This document shows, one piece after another, positions 1-10,049 of a stretch of DNA of 34,858 bases (the first letter of the stretch is position 1; every line of letters starts with the position of its first letter). The notes beneath the pieces are model-generated. The model saw only the letters and a program-made list of their open reading frames with translations, was not told the DNA's origin and ran no database searches. The position numbers were made by a program, and so were the translations under genes. The stretch comes from an uncultured Pseudorhodobacter sp. (GTDB taxonomy: Bacteria > Pseudomonadota > Alphaproteobacteria > Rhodobacterales > Rhodobacteraceae): positions 1 through 34,858 of the forward strand of contig CAMFLG010000003.1 in NCBI GenBank assembly GCA_945957495.1, written 5' to 3'.

Positions 1-198
1 GCCCGCAGCGTTGGGCAAGGCCGAGGCGCGCTCTGCCCGCCGGATGGCGGCGGTGGGCAGAATTTCACGCACATGCTGGAACGCCCAGCGGTTCCAGGGC
101 GCGCGATCCCAGTCGATCATCGGCACGCGCAGATGGATCGGCGGTGGCGTGCCAACCATGATCGGCGGGGCTACGTCAGAATTCTTGTAAGGGGTCAT
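1..198 (-). CDS. Serine hydrolase (beta-lactamase-related family), N-terminal part, cut by the window edge
   Basis: The reverse strand reads open from an ATG at 198 to the window edge, giving 66 residues without a stop. The segment DWDRAPWNRWAFQHVREILP matches, from memory, the N-terminal signature of cytoplasmic serine hydrolases related to class C beta-lactamases (Pfam beta-lactamase family), where an NRWAFxHVRE motif follows a short proline-rich leader. The catalytic SxxK motif would lie beyond the edge, so activity cannot be judged. The gene reads in the same direction as the deacetylase-like gene, about 65 bp downstream of it, so co-transcription is possible. The family call rests on one motif and is moderate. 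Confidence 0.55.
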   Translation of the reverse strand, partial: MTPYKNSDVAPPIMVGTPPPIHLRVPMIDWDRAPWNRWAFQHVREILPTAAIRRAERASALPNAAG

Positions 199-262
199 CG
201 CAGTATCTCCGCCCGGTCTGTGGGAAAAAGGCATGTGCAATCGGTTGAAACATGGGTTCGGA

Positions 263-1291
263 TCAGGGAAGGCTGTGTTCAAACCCGGTCAGAACCGCCG
301 TCAGGTTCGCCCCAAGTTCTTCGCACAGATAGCCGCCTTCCTGAACGAAAAGGCAGGGCAACCCCAGTGCGGCAATCGCCGCGCCAATCCGGCCAAAGCC
401 GGTTTCGGTGACGGCAAGGCCCTTGAACGGATCACCGATGAAGGCATCCAGCCCCAGCGCCACAACGACCGCATCCGCCCCGAACGCCTTGATCCGCTGC
501 ACCGCCGTGGCCAGCGTTTCCAGATAGGCGTCGTCGCCGGTGCCGCGCGCCAGCGGCAGGTTCAGGTTATAGCCCAGGCCTTCGCCCGCGCCGCGCTCAT
601 CCGCATGGCCCCAGAAGAACGGATAGAACCGTTCGGGATCGGCATGGATGGACACCGTCAGAACATCCTTGCGGTGATAGAAAATGCCCTGCGTCCCGTT
701 GCCGTGATGCACGTCAACATCCAGAATAGCCGGGCGCAGGCCTTGGGCGCGCAGCCGCTCTGCCGCGATGGCGGAATTGTTCAGAAAGCAAAAGCCCCCC
801 GCCAGATCGCCAAAGGCATGGTGCCCCGGCGGGCGCGACAACGCATAGGCGGCTTTCTCGCCCGCCAGCAGCAGGTCGGCGCCGCTGATGGCGGTTTGCG
901 CCGACCAATAGGCGGCCTCCCAGGTGCCTTCGGCAATCGGGCAGGCGGTGTCGGCCTGATGATAGCCCGCCTGACCCACCGCCGATCTGGGGTAGCTGTC
1001 GCTGCGGCTGGCGGGGTGGATGTTCGGGATAACCTCTTCGCCCGCGCCTTCGATCCGCCGCCAACGGCTGTGGATGGTTTCCAGAAACACCAGATACTCC
1101 GGCGAATGCAGCGCCGCGATCGGGCCCATGCCTGCATCGGTGGGTGCAGTGACGTTGCAACCGGCATTGCGCGCGCCCGCCAGCAGCCGGTTGATCCGCT
1201 CTGCCTGCTCGGGGTTGGGCAGGATCGCGCCATTCGCCATGAAATGGCGCGGCTGATGTTTCCACTGGCGGTCGTCGAATATGGCCTTCAT
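263..1291 (-). CDS. Histone deacetylase family / acetylpolyamine amidohydrolase-like protein
   Basis: This is a zinc-dependent amidohydrolase of 342 residues that would remove acetyl groups from acetylated amines such as polyamines. Visible motifs are the active-site histidine pair in RPPGHHAF (His157/158), zinc ligands in DVDVHHGNGT (Asp193, His195), the third ligand Asp282 in LGLDAFIGDP, and the C-terminal EGGY tyrosine (Tyr321). All core catalytic residues of the class II-like bacterial HDAC fold are therefore present. The start at 1291 was chosen over an upstream in-frame start at 1372 because GGGGAAG precedes it at good spacing and the HDAC fold begins with MKAIFDD. It may be co-transcribed with the serine hydrolase. 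The family call is firm; the substrate (acetylpolyamine or another N-acetylated amine) is inferred. Confidence 0.9.
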   Translation of the reverse strand: MKAIFDDRQWKHQPRHFMANGAILPNPEQAERINRLLAGARNAGCNVTAPTDAGMGPIAALHSPEYLVFLETIHSRWRRIEGAGEEVIPNIHPASRSDSYPRSAVGQAGYHQADTACPIAEGTWEAAYWSAQTAISGADLLLAGEKAAYALSRPPGHHAFGDLAGGFCFLNNSAIAAERLRAQGLRPAILDVDVHHGNGTQGIFYHRKDVLTVSIHADPERFYPFFWGHADERGAGEGLGYNLNLPLARGTGDDAYLETLATAVQRIKAFGADAVVVALGLDAFIGDPFKGLAVTETGFGRIGAAIAALGLPCLFVQEGGYLCEELGANLTAVLTGFEHSLP

Positions 1292-1864
1292 GCCGTTACT
1301 TCCCCTATGCCGCACCGCTGAGGGCGCCGGATTTGCCTGCCAGTTGCACAGTGCCACTGTGCCAACCGGCATAGCCCCTTTAACGTTCTATCGGTCAGAG
1401 TTCCCTTTCTGCAACTGGTTGCGTAACTGGGGCACCTTGATCCGAATTCCCCTCCCCTTTGCTTCGCCTCGATCTTTGGGCCGTTTCGGGAACACCTGAA
1501 GTTCTTTTCAGCACCTGCTGATCGGTTTCGGTTGTGCTGAGGTAGACTGGTGCGGGTGGTTGTCTGCCACGGGCGGTGCGGGACCATTGGTTGTCACAAA
1601 TGGCGTTCCAGCACCCATCGCCAGCCGTGACCCGGGACATGCTTTGGCCGGTTGGTCGGAAGAAACGGGTGAACGAATGCCGTTCAATCTGCCGCTGCCT
1701 TGACCTGAGCCGATGCAAAGCCGCGATAAGCCCGCTGATCCTTCAAGAGGGCCGCCGTCCGGGTGCCGCAACTGCGCAAACATCGCATCCGGCCAAGCGT
1801 AGCGATCGCGTTTCTTCCGATCCGTCAGCCCGATACCGATTGTAATCCCAACGGCCCCCGCCGT
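1292..1864. other. Intergenic stretch without a recognisable gene
   Basis: About 570 bp separate the deacetylase start from the kinase stop. Short open frames exist on both strands (for example 1508-1783 and 1395-1718 on the minus strand, 1576-1845 on the plus strand), but their products are arginine/proline-rich and none shows a domain I recognise. The left part holds the deacetylase promoter region and a palindrome at 1346-1362. The remainder may be a decayed gene or mobile-element remnant, but no terminal repeats were found. Confidence 0.5.
1346..1362. promoter_or_regulatory. 17-bp perfect palindrome upstream of the deacetylase gene (candidate operator)
   Basis: The sequence GCACAGTG-C-CACTGTGC is a perfect inverted repeat with 8-bp arms, about 55 bp upstream of the deacetylase start codon. 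The size and symmetry suit a dimeric repressor. No regulator gene is adjacent in the window, so the binding protein is unknown. Confidence 0.45.
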
Positions 1865-1865
1865 T
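1850..1865 (-). terminator. Small hairpin just after the kinase stop, weak terminator candidate
   Basis: AACGGC and GCCGTT form a 6-bp stem with a four-base loop overlapping the end of the FGGY kinase gene on the minus strand. No U-tract follows, so this is at best a weak or factor-dependent end signal for the leftward sugar operon. Confidence 0.25.
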
Positions 1866-3313
1866 CAGATACGCGCTTTCGTTACGGCGTGCGCCCAGCT
1901 TTCCCGCAGCGCTGCACGCGCGGTTGCTGACAGGCTGGGCGAAAATTCGGTCACGCCGCGCGCCGCGAAATCCGTACCAAGCGCCATGGACGCCACGCCC
2001 AGGGCGCCGACCTCTTCGACATCATTGCGCCGAACGCTCCGCCCCAGAACATCGGCCTGAATCTGCATCAGGAACCCATTGGACGACGCGCCGCCATCTG
2101 CACTCAGGCCGGAAATCGCGCTGCCGATATCCAGTTCCATCGCCGCGAAGACATCGGCGATCTGGTGGGCAATTGCCTCTAACGCGGCGCGTGCAAGATG
2201 GGCGGGTGTGGTGCCATGGGTCATGCCGGTGATGGTGCCGGTTGCGCTGTCATCCCAATAGGGCGCGCCCAGCCCTGCAAGGGCGGGCACAAACACCGCG
2301 CCGCCCGTGTCGGCAACCGTCTGCGCCAGATCGGACAGCGCCTGCACTGACCCAAGGCCCAGAACCTTTGCCATGAAGGCCGCCGCCTGCGCCGATACGG
2401 TGATGTTTCCCTCCAGCGCATAGGCGGTGCCCTGCGCGGTTGTCCAGGCGATCGTGCCTGACAGACCGTGGCCAGAGGTCGTCCGCGCCGGTGTCAGGGT
2501 CATCAGCGATGATCCGGTGCCGAAAGTTGCCTTGACGGTTCCGGGGGCCTTGACCCCGTGGCCATAAAGCGCCGCATGACTGTCACCCATCATCGCTGCA
2601 ATCGGCACGCCCATCGGCAAGGCCGTGACCCCGGCGGCGCTGTGCCCAAAGGTCGAGTCAGAGGCAAGCGGGGTGGGCAGGCAGCCCAGTGGCACGTTGA
2701 AAATATCGCACAGCGCCGGGCTGAATTGCAGCAGGCCCGTATCGAATAACTGCGTCCGCGAGGCATTGGAATGGTCGGTCGCAAAGGCGGCGCCACCGGT
2801 CAGTTGCCATAGCAGCCATGCGTCCACGGTGCCCGCGCGCAGATGGCCTTCGTTCGCCAGATCCTGCGCCCCGGCAACATTCTGCAAGATCCAGGCCAGC
2901 TTGCTGGCCGGAAACAGCGCATTGATCGACAGCCCCGTCGCGGCGACGATGCTGTCGTTCTGGCCCGCCGCCATCAGCGCGGCGCAGGCATCTGCGGTGC
3001 GGCGGCACTGCCAGATGATTGCCGGGCAAATTGGCCGTGACGTGCGGGCATCCCAGGCAACGATGGTTTCGCGCTGATTTGCAATGCCGATGGCATCAAT
3101 CTGGATGCCGTCAGATCCGGCCACAACCTTGGCGATCACCGCCTGAACCGAGGCCCAGATCGCATCTGCGGATTGTTCGGCCCAACCGGGATGTGGATAC
3201 TGCGTGGTCAGCGGGCTAGAGGCGCGCAACAGGATTTCGCCGTCTTCGCGAACCAGAATTGCCTTGGTGTTGGTGGTTCCCTGATCAATCGCCAGAACGT
3301 GCCGCAGGGTCAT
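1865..3313 (-). CDS. FGGY-family carbohydrate kinase (glycerol kinase-like; candidate ketose kinase)
   Basis: A sugar kinase of 482 residues, close to the usual FGGY length of about 490-500. The N-terminal phosphate-binding motif AIDQGTTNTKAIL, the IANQRETIVAWD segment shared with glycerol kinases, the ATP-site FGTGSSLM and DGGASSNGFLMQ motifs are visible. The start at 3313 overlaps the stop of the transketolase C-subunit as ATGA. The frame stays open further upstream to 3700, but that extension is only the antisense-like shadow of the transketolase gene. As the last gene of the operon after an isomerase and a split transketolase, it most likely phosphorylates the ketose made by the isomerase. 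Apulose kinase and glycerol kinase-like enzymes are both possible. The family is certain, the substrate is not. Confidence 0.92.
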   Translation of the reverse strand: MTLRHVLAIDQGTTNTKAILVREDGEILLRASSPLTTQYPHPGWAEQSADAIWASVQAVIAKVVAGSDGIQIDAIGIANQRETIVAWDARTSRPICPAIIWQCRRTADACAALMAAGQNDSIVAATGLSINALFPASKLAWILQNVAGAQDLANEGHLRAGTVDAWLLWQLTGGAAFATDHSNASRTQLFDTGLLQFSPALCDIFNVPLGCLPTPLASDSTFGHSAAGVTALPMGVPIAAMMGDSHAALYGHGVKAPGTVKATFGTGSSLMTLTPARTTSGHGLSGTIAWTTAQGTAYALEGNITVSAQAAAFMAKVLGLGSVQALSDLAQTVADTGGAVFVPALAGLGAPYWDDSATGTITGMTHGTTPAHLARAALEAIAHQIADVFAAMELDIGSAISGLSADGGASSNGFLMQIQADVLGRSVRRNDVEEVGALGVASMALGTDFAARGVTEFSPSLSATARAALRESWAHAVTKARI

Positions 3314-4272
3314 TTTCCCGCACGCTTCATTGCGCGACGGGCCGCGGCGGCAATGCCTTCTGTGCTTAGCCCGAACTCTTGGAACAGCCATTCGACCGAT
3401 CCGGTCGGAACAAAGCCGGGAAAGCCCAACCGCTCCACCGGGACGGGATGGTTGGCCGAGGTCAATTCGGCAACGGCGCCGCCAAGTCCGCCGCGCACCG
3501 ATGCCTCTTCGACCGTCACAATCGCGCCGGTTTCGGCAGCGGCAGCAAGAATCGCCGCCTCGTCCAGCGGATTGATCGTCGCCATGTTCAACACCCGCGC
3601 CGCAATCCCTTCGGCCTTGAGCCTGTCTGCGGCGGCATCGGCCAGATGTACCGTGGTGCCGCAGCCAACGAGCGTCACATCCTGACCCTCGCGCACGCAT
3701 TCGGCCTTGCCCATGCGGAAAACCCGATTGGCGACCGCCAGATCAGGCACCGGCATCCGCGACAGGCGGATGTAGACCGGCCCTTGATGCGCCGCGGCCC
3801 ATTTGATCGCCTCTGCCGTTTCCCACGGGTCTGCAGGGGCGATGACCACCAGATCTTTCATCACCCGCAGCCAGGCAAAATCCTCGATCGAGTGGTGAGT
3901 CGGCCCCAATTCGCCATAGGCCACGCCAGAGGATTGCCCGATGAGTTTGACGTTGAACCCGGCATAGACAACGTCGGCCTTGACCTGCTCCAACGAGCGG
4001 CCGGTCAGAAAGCACCCGGCTGCCGAAACAAATGGGATGCGCCCGCCATTGGCAAGGCCCGCACCAACGCCGACCATGCACTGTTCGGCGATGCCGACGT
4101 TGATCAGCCGGTCCGGAAATTTCTTCTGGAACCCCCCCAGTTTTGACGACCCGACCGAGTCATTCACAACCGCAACGATCCGCTCATCCGCGGCTGCAAG
4201 GGTTTCCAGCGTGGCAACCCATGCTTCGCGGCAGTCGAACAAGCCTTGGGTCAGTGGTGCAGCGGCGGCCAT
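3310..4272 (-). CDS. Transketolase, C-terminal subunit (pyrimidine-binding and C-terminal domains)
   Basis: Carries the second half of a two-subunit transketolase in 320 residues. The segment INVGIAEQCMVGVGAGLANGG contains the conserved glutamate that activates thiamine diphosphate in the transketolase pyrimidine domain, followed by GELGPTHHSIEDFAWLRVM and a C-terminal domain beginning near GKAECVREGQDVTLVGCG. It overlaps the N-subunit gene upstream and the kinase gene downstream by ATGA junctions, which indicates translational coupling and complex assembly. Split transketolases of this kind occur in dedicated catabolic operons distinct from the housekeeping full-length enzyme. In the described D-apiose route, such a pair acts on apulose 4-phosphate; this is a candidate role here, not shown. 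Confidence 0.93.
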   Translation of the reverse strand: MAAAAPLTQGLFDCREAWVATLETLAAADERIVAVVNDSVGSSKLGGFQKKFPDRLINVGIAEQCMVGVGAGLANGGRIPFVSAAGCFLTGRSLEQVKADVVYAGFNVKLIGQSSGVAYGELGPTHHSIEDFAWLRVMKDLVVIAPADPWETAEAIKWAAAHQGPVYIRLSRMPVPDLAVANRVFRMGKAECVREGQDVTLVGCGTTVHLADAAADRLKAEGIAARVLNMATINPLDEAAILAAAAETGAIVTVEEASVRGGLGGAVAELTSANHPVPVERLGFPGFVPTGSVEWLFQEFGLSTEGIAAAARRAMKRAGK

Positions 4273-5090
4273 CAGACAAGTTCCTTCATTGCGGCGGCAA
4301 ATTGATCGGCGTTGGGCACGCCATGGTGCCAGTTTGCCTTGTTTTCCATGAACGACACGCCTTTGCCTTTAACTGTATTGGCGATGATGGCGCGGGGCTT
4401 TTCACCGGGAACCGCGCCCAGCACCTTCAACAGGGCGGCATGGTCATGCCCGTCCACCATCACCACATCCCAACCAAAGGCCGCGAACTTCTTGTCCAGC
4501 GGTTCCAGCCCGTTGGTTTCTTCGGTGCCCGCGCCCTGTTGCAGGCGGTTGCGGTCAACGATCCAGGTCAGGTTTCCCAGATTGCGGTTGCCCGCCGTCA
4601 TCGCCGCCTCCCAGTTTGAACCCTCCTGCATTTCCCCATCCCCGGTCAGCACAAAGGTGCGGAACCCGGCGTTGGTGATCTGGCCGGCAATGGCGATCCC
4701 GGTCGCAACCGGCAGGCCGTGCCCAAGCGGGCCGGTGTTGGTTTCCACACCCGGCAGATAGTTCCGGTTCGGATGCCCGTTCAGCATCGAACGTGGCTGC
4801 ATATAGGTATCAAGCCAGTCTTCCGGGAAATAACCTGCGGCACAAAGCACCGTGTAAAGCGCCCCTGTTGCGTGACCCTTCGACATGATGAAGCGGTCGC
4901 GCTCCGCCCAATCCGGTCTGGCCGGATCAAAGCTCAGCACACCGAAGTAGATCGTCGCCATGATGTCGATGGCCGAAAAATCGCCGCCGGGATGGCCAAG
5001 CTGCGCGTCATAGACCATCTTGAACGCGCGGCGGCGCATCCACAGCGCCTTTTCCTTGATCCGGGCGACCGGGTCATTTTGCAGGGTCAT
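4272..5090 (-). CDS. Transketolase, N-terminal subunit (thiamine diphosphate-binding domain)
   Basis: The 272-residue product carries the diphosphate- and metal-binding half of transketolase. The segment SKGHATGALYTVL, the GPLGHGLPVATGIAIAG loop and the thiamine-diphosphate motif beginning GDGEMQEGSNWEAAM and ending IVDRNRLQ are all typical. It would pair with the C-terminal subunit to transfer a two-carbon unit from a ketose phosphate to an aldose phosphate. GGAACGGAAT lies in front of the start at 5090, 10 bp after the isomerase stop, so it belongs to the leftward isomerase-transketolase-kinase operon. Confidence 0.93.
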   Translation of the reverse strand: MTLQNDPVARIKEKALWMRRRAFKMVYDAQLGHPGGDFSAIDIMATIYFGVLSFDPARPDWAERDRFIMSKGHATGALYTVLCAAGYFPEDWLDTYMQPRSMLNGHPNRNYLPGVETNTGPLGHGLPVATGIAIAGQITNAGFRTFVLTGDGEMQEGSNWEAAMTAGNRNLGNLTWIVDRNRLQQGAGTEETNGLEPLDKKFAAFGWDVVMVDGHDHAALLKVLGAVPGEKPRAIIANTVKGKGVSFMENKANWHHGVPNADQFAAAMKELV

Positions 5091-5100
5091 ATTCCGTTCC

Positions 5101-6566
5101 TTAGAAACGATTGGGCCAGATCAGCCGGGGCTCCGGCGTGCCGCAGTGGTGATAGCTGGGATAGCCGAGGTAGCGTGTCACGGCCTCTTCGACGACATCG
5201 GCGTGATGGCCGCGCACCATGGCGACGTGATGTTCAAAGCCGTTTTGCGTGACGAACCGCATCAGGTCGCGCAGGCGTGGCACCTTGGTCACGGCGATGC
5301 CACCATCCATGGGAAAGGGATCATCGGTGAAATCGCCCTGACCCAGATAGCATTTCAGCGTGCCTGCCCGGTCATCCGACGACAGGCGGAAATAGGTCAT
5401 CGGGCCGGGTTTGACCTTGCCCTTGACCGCGCCGAAACATTTGGACCGGCCGATGCTTTCGCCCAGAACATCCAGTTCCGAAATCTCGGGCGTGTCACCG
5501 ATAAAGCTTTTTGGAAAGTTGCCGCAATGCGTGCAGACGCATTTGTCAACTTCGTTCCCGTAGTTGTTGTTCCAGTCCAGGATCGCAGGCGGCGCGCCAG
5601 AGGCCAGGGCAAGCGCATACATCGACAGCGCCCCCATGATATCAACCTCGCAGGCCGAGGGCATCAGCTCTTCGCCCATCATCGACATGGTCACGCAGGT
5701 CGCGCAGCCGAAATTGTCCTGCAAACTGCGCCAGCATTGGATGGCGCTGGCGTCGCATTCGTTTTCCGCGATCCAGCGGTTGACGGCGAGCGTCCATTTC
5801 GCCTGCGTCACGATCTGGCTGGTCTTGATATGGGCGGGAATGGTGCCGTAGGCCTTGATCCGCTCCATCTTGGCCAGCAAATCCGGCTCGTCATCGCGGA
5901 TGGCCGCAGCCTTGCCCATCATCTCTGACAAATCGACGGTCACAACCGTCACGCCAGCCGCCTGCAACAGCTTTTCCGAATACCGCATGGTCTGGAAGGC
6001 GCCGGTGCGGGCACCGATGGCCCCCAGACGGGCATTGCGCATCCCGCGCACGGTACGGCACAGCCTGGCAAAGCGTTCAAGATCCGCGCCAAATTCTGCC
6101 CCGCCGACATCACAGGTGTGCGACGTCGTTTCCGTGAACGGCACGCCATATTGCCAGAAGTTGTTGGTCACGGAAATCTTGCCGCAGAAGGCATCACGGC
6201 GCTCATGCACCGAAACCTTGTCCACCTCGTCATGCTGGCTTGCAGCAGGATCGGCACGTTCAGTTTGGCCCGGTTGACCAGTTCCGCAATCGCGATTTCG
6301 TCGCCAAAGTTCGGCAGGCAGATCACCAGACCGTCGATATCATCGCGGCGCGCCTTGAAATGGCTGGCGTAAAGTTCGGCGTCGGCGATCCCCTGCACGG
6401 CACCATTGGCCGTGGCCTCGTAAGGAAGAATGACCGCCTCTATGCCAAGCCGGTCCAGGTGCGCCAGAACTTCGGTTCTGGCCGTCAGGCAGGGCGCAGG
6501 GCTGAAAAACGCCCTGCTGCCGATGACCAAGCCAAGCGTGACCTTGCGCCGAATGGTTAGAGTCAT
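5101..6566 (-). pseudogene. L-fucose/L-arabinose isomerase family protein, interrupted by a one-base frameshift
   Basis: Two overlapping minus-strand frames together give one L-fucose/L-arabinose-isomerase-family protein. The first starts at 6566 (MTLTIRRKVTLGLV, preceded by a GGGGGGAAGG ribosome site) and runs in frame to LLQAS near 6234. The expected continuation HDEVDKVSVHERRDAFCGK lies in the next frame, ending at 5101. Restoring one base near 6233/6234 (AGCATGAC to AGCCATGAC) would give a continuous protein of about 488 residues, the normal family length. The C-terminal part keeps CEVDIMGALSMYAL and ILDWNNNYG, which carry likely metal-binding acidic residues, and the late RGHHAD histidines. 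No slippery heptamer is visible at the shift, so it is either a real lesion or a sequence error. As first gene of the sugar operon it would isomerise the imported aldose. All downstream genes look intact. Confidence 0.85.
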
Positions 6567-7807
<1,241 letters not shown>

Positions 7808-7829
7808 GCCTTCTGGTCGACTCCTCCCG

Positions 7830-7853
7830 GCGCGGCTGGCTTTCTGGCCGCGC
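7830..7853 (+). promoter_or_regulatory. Intercistronic GC-rich stem-loop after the binding-protein gene
   Basis: GCGCGGC and GCCGCGC form a perfect 7-bp stem around a 10-base loop in the 68-bp gap after the binding-protein gene. There is no U-tract. Such hairpins behind binding-protein genes commonly protect the upstream mRNA or attenuate downstream expression, which would give excess binding protein over membrane parts. Confidence 0.45.
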
Positions 7854-7875
7854 TGGGCTTCATATTGGAAATCCC

Positions 7876-8523
7876 ATGCGCTCTCTTCAGTTGTTGCCCC
7901 TTGTGGTGGCAATCGCTTTTGGCCTGACCTCCTGCAAGGTCGTCAAGACCGCAAGCAAGTCAACCACCTCCACCTCAGACGCTGCGCAAAGTGACGGGGC
8001 GGATCCCATCGCCAAGGTGGCGCAGGAAACGTTCGAGCCCAAACTGCTGCCGCTGATCGCGCAAAAGGCGCTGACCGTCGCAGATTTGCGCAAGGCTGTA
8101 GGCGCAGGGCTGGACGCCGCCGGGGCCGCCAGTGGCAATCGCGGCGCCGGGGAAGGTGCGGCATGGAACTTTGCCGTCAAGGGCGAAGGCAAGATCATCT
8201 CCGCCAATCTGACCAGCCGGGCACGCAAGGCCGAGCTTGACACAGACGGCGACGGCACCGCCGATCTGACGTTGCAGTTGGGCCCGGTCATCAATGGCAC
8301 CGCGCTGCGCGATGTGGCGCCTTTCTACAATTTCGGCGATTTCCGCGACCAGATCGAATTTGCCCAACTGGCCCGCGCCCTGAATGATCTGGCCAGCGCA
8401 AGGCTGGTCCTGCCTGACGGCGATCCGACCGGAAAAATGATGTCTTTTCAGGGCGTCGTGCCGTTGAAAAGCGCGGCTGAGCCTTGGTCCGTCACCGCCG
8501 TCGAGGCGGCGGTGTTGCCATGA
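7876..8523 (+). CDS. DUF2291 family predicted periplasmic lipoprotein
   Basis: The 215-residue product starts MRSLQLLPLVVAIAFGLTSCK, a lipoprotein signal with lipobox LTSC and the acylated cysteine at residue 20. The rest lacks membrane segments and should face the periplasm. From memory, DUF2291 proteins occur next to ribose-type binding proteins and transporter genes, exactly as here. The biochemical role is not known; a scaffold or accessory binding role in uptake is a guess. The start at 7876 follows GGAA. Its stop overlaps the ATPase start as ATGA, so expression is coupled to the transporter. Confidence 0.85.
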   Translation: MRSLQLLPLVVAIAFGLTSCKVVKTASKSTTSTSDAAQSDGADPIAKVAQETFEPKLLPLIAQKALTVADLRKAVGAGLDAAGAASGNRGAGEGAAWNFAVKGEGKIISANLTSRARKAELDTDGDGTADLTLQLGPVINGTALRDVAPFYNFGDFRDQIEFAQLARALNDLASARLVLPDGDPTGKMMSFQGVVPLKSAAEPWSVTAVEAAVLP

Positions 8524-10049
8524 CGCAGGAACATCCCATCGGGTTGTCCATCCGGGGCGGGGTCAAGGTTTATCCGGGCACCCGCGCGCTGAAAGGCGTG
8601 GATTTCGATCTGCGCATGGGGGCGGTCAACGTTCTGGTCGGCGAAAACGGTGCGGGCAAGTCCACCCTGATGAAAGCCATCGCCGGGGTGGAAACCCTGA
8701 CCGAAGGCACGATCACGATGGATGGCCAGACGGTTTCGTTCCGGTCGAAAGCCGACGCCGTAGCCAAGGGTATCGGCATTGTGTTTCAGGAACTGAACCT
8801 GTTTCCAAACCTGACCGTGGCCGAAAACATCTTCATCGCGCGTGAACCGACCCGCTTTGGCGTGGATATCGACGCCGCCGCGCAATCCAAAGCCACGCGC
8901 GCCCTGATGGAACGGCTGGAACAGGACATTGACCCCGATGTTCCCTTGGGAACCCTGCGGATCGGACAGCAACAGGTCGTCGAAATTGCCAAGGCGCTGG
9001 CCCAGAATGCCCGCATCCTGATCCTGGACGAACCCACCTCGGCGCTGTCGGCAGCCGAAGTCGAGGTGCTGTTTCGGGTGATCTCTGATCTGAAGGCGCA
9101 GGGCGTCGGCATTGTCTACATCAGCCACCGCCTGGAGGAACTGATCCACATTGGCGACTATATCACCGTTCTGCGCGACGGCATGATCACAGCCGCACAA
9201 GCGATGGACGGCGTGGATATCCCGTGGATCGTCCGCGCCATGATCGGTGACGGGTCCAAGGAATTTCCCCGCACCGAACCGCCAAACTTTGGCGCCGAGG
9301 TGTTTCGGGCCGACACGATCTGCCTTCCCCGTCTGGGGGGCGGTTACACGGTTGATCACCTGTCGCTGTCGGTGCGTTCGGGTGAAATCGTCGGGCTTTA
9401 CGGGCTGATGGGGGCAGGGCGGACCGAGTTTCTGGAATGCATCATGGCGCAGCACCCGGATTCCACCGGGCACTTCTACATAGATGGCAAGCTGTTGACC
9501 GAACGCGACGTGACCGGGCGGATTGCGCGCGGTCTGGCCCTTATCCCCGAGGATCGCAAGCGCGATGGCCTGGTGCAGATCATGGCGATCCGCGAAAACA
9601 TCACGTTGTCGGCCCTGTCCCGCTTTACCCGGCTGTTTCACCTGAACCTCAAGGCCGAAGCGGCGGGGGCCGCCGAATTCATCAAGCGCCTGACGATCAA
9701 GGTCGCCAGCCCCGAAAATCCGGTGTCCAGCCTGTCTGGCGGCAACCAGCAAAAGGTGGTCATCGGCAAGGCGCTGATGACCGACCCGAAGATCCTGCTG
9801 ATGGATGAACCCTCGCGCGGGATCGACATTGGCGCAAAGGCCGAGGTGTTTCGCACCATGCGCAGGCTGGCCGCCGATGGGTTGGGCATCTTGTTCGTTA
9901 CATCTGATCTGGAGGAAGTGCGCGCCCTCTCGGATCGGATTCTTGTCATGGCGGATGGCAAATTGACCGGCGAGTTCAGCGGTCAGGCCAATCCCTCCGA
10001 GGTGATCGCCGCCGCCACCCGCCACAAAGTCAAGGAACACCGCACATGA
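8520..10049 (+). CDS. Sugar ABC transporter ATP-binding protein (RbsA/XylG-like, two ATPase domains)
   Basis: A double nucleotide-binding-domain ATPase of 509 residues, the standard length for carbohydrate uptake class 2 transporters. The first domain has Walker A GENGAGKST, signature LRIGQQQ and Walker B ILILDEPTSALS. The second has the usual degenerate Walker A region GLMGAGRTE, signature LSGGNQQK and Walker B ILLMDEPSRGIDIG. The start at 8520 overlaps the lipoprotein stop; the open frame further upstream has no family similarity. It overlaps the permease gene at its end by ATGA. It energises import of the pentose-like sugar with the adjacent permease and binding protein. Confidence 0.95.
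   Translation: MTQEHPIGLSIRGGVKVYPGTRALKGVDFDLRMGAVNVLVGENGAGKSTLMKAIAGVETLTEGTITMDGQTVSFRSKADAVAKGIGIVFQELNLFPNLTVAENIFIAREPTRFGVDIDAAAQSKATRALMERLEQDIDPDVPLGTLRIGQQQVVEIAKALAQNARILILDEPTSALSAAEVEVLFRVISDLKAQGVGIVYISHRLEELIHIGDYITVLRDGMITAAQAMDGVDIPWIVRAMIGDGSKEFPRTEPPNFGAEVFRADTICLPRLGGGYTVDHLSLSVRSGEIVGLYGLMGAGRTEFLECIMAQHPDSTGHFYIDGKLLTERDVTGRIARGLALIPEDRKRDGLVQIMAIRENITLSALSRFTRLFHLNLKAEAAGAAEFIKRLTIKVASPENPVSSLSGGNQQKVVIGKALMTDPKILLMDEPSRGIDIGAKAEVFRTMRRLAADGLGILFVTSDLEEVRALSDRILVMADGKLTGEFSGQANPSEVIAAATRHKVKEHRT

Noticed and set aside
3314-3700. N-terminal extension of the FGGY kinase frame
   Set aside because: The extension lies inside the transketolase C-subunit gene and is arginine/cysteine-rich; the kinase fold begins at 3313.
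6225-6245. Programmed ribosomal frameshifting in the isomerase gene
   Set aside because: No slippery heptamer or downstream pseudoknot is evident and the family is not known for recoding.
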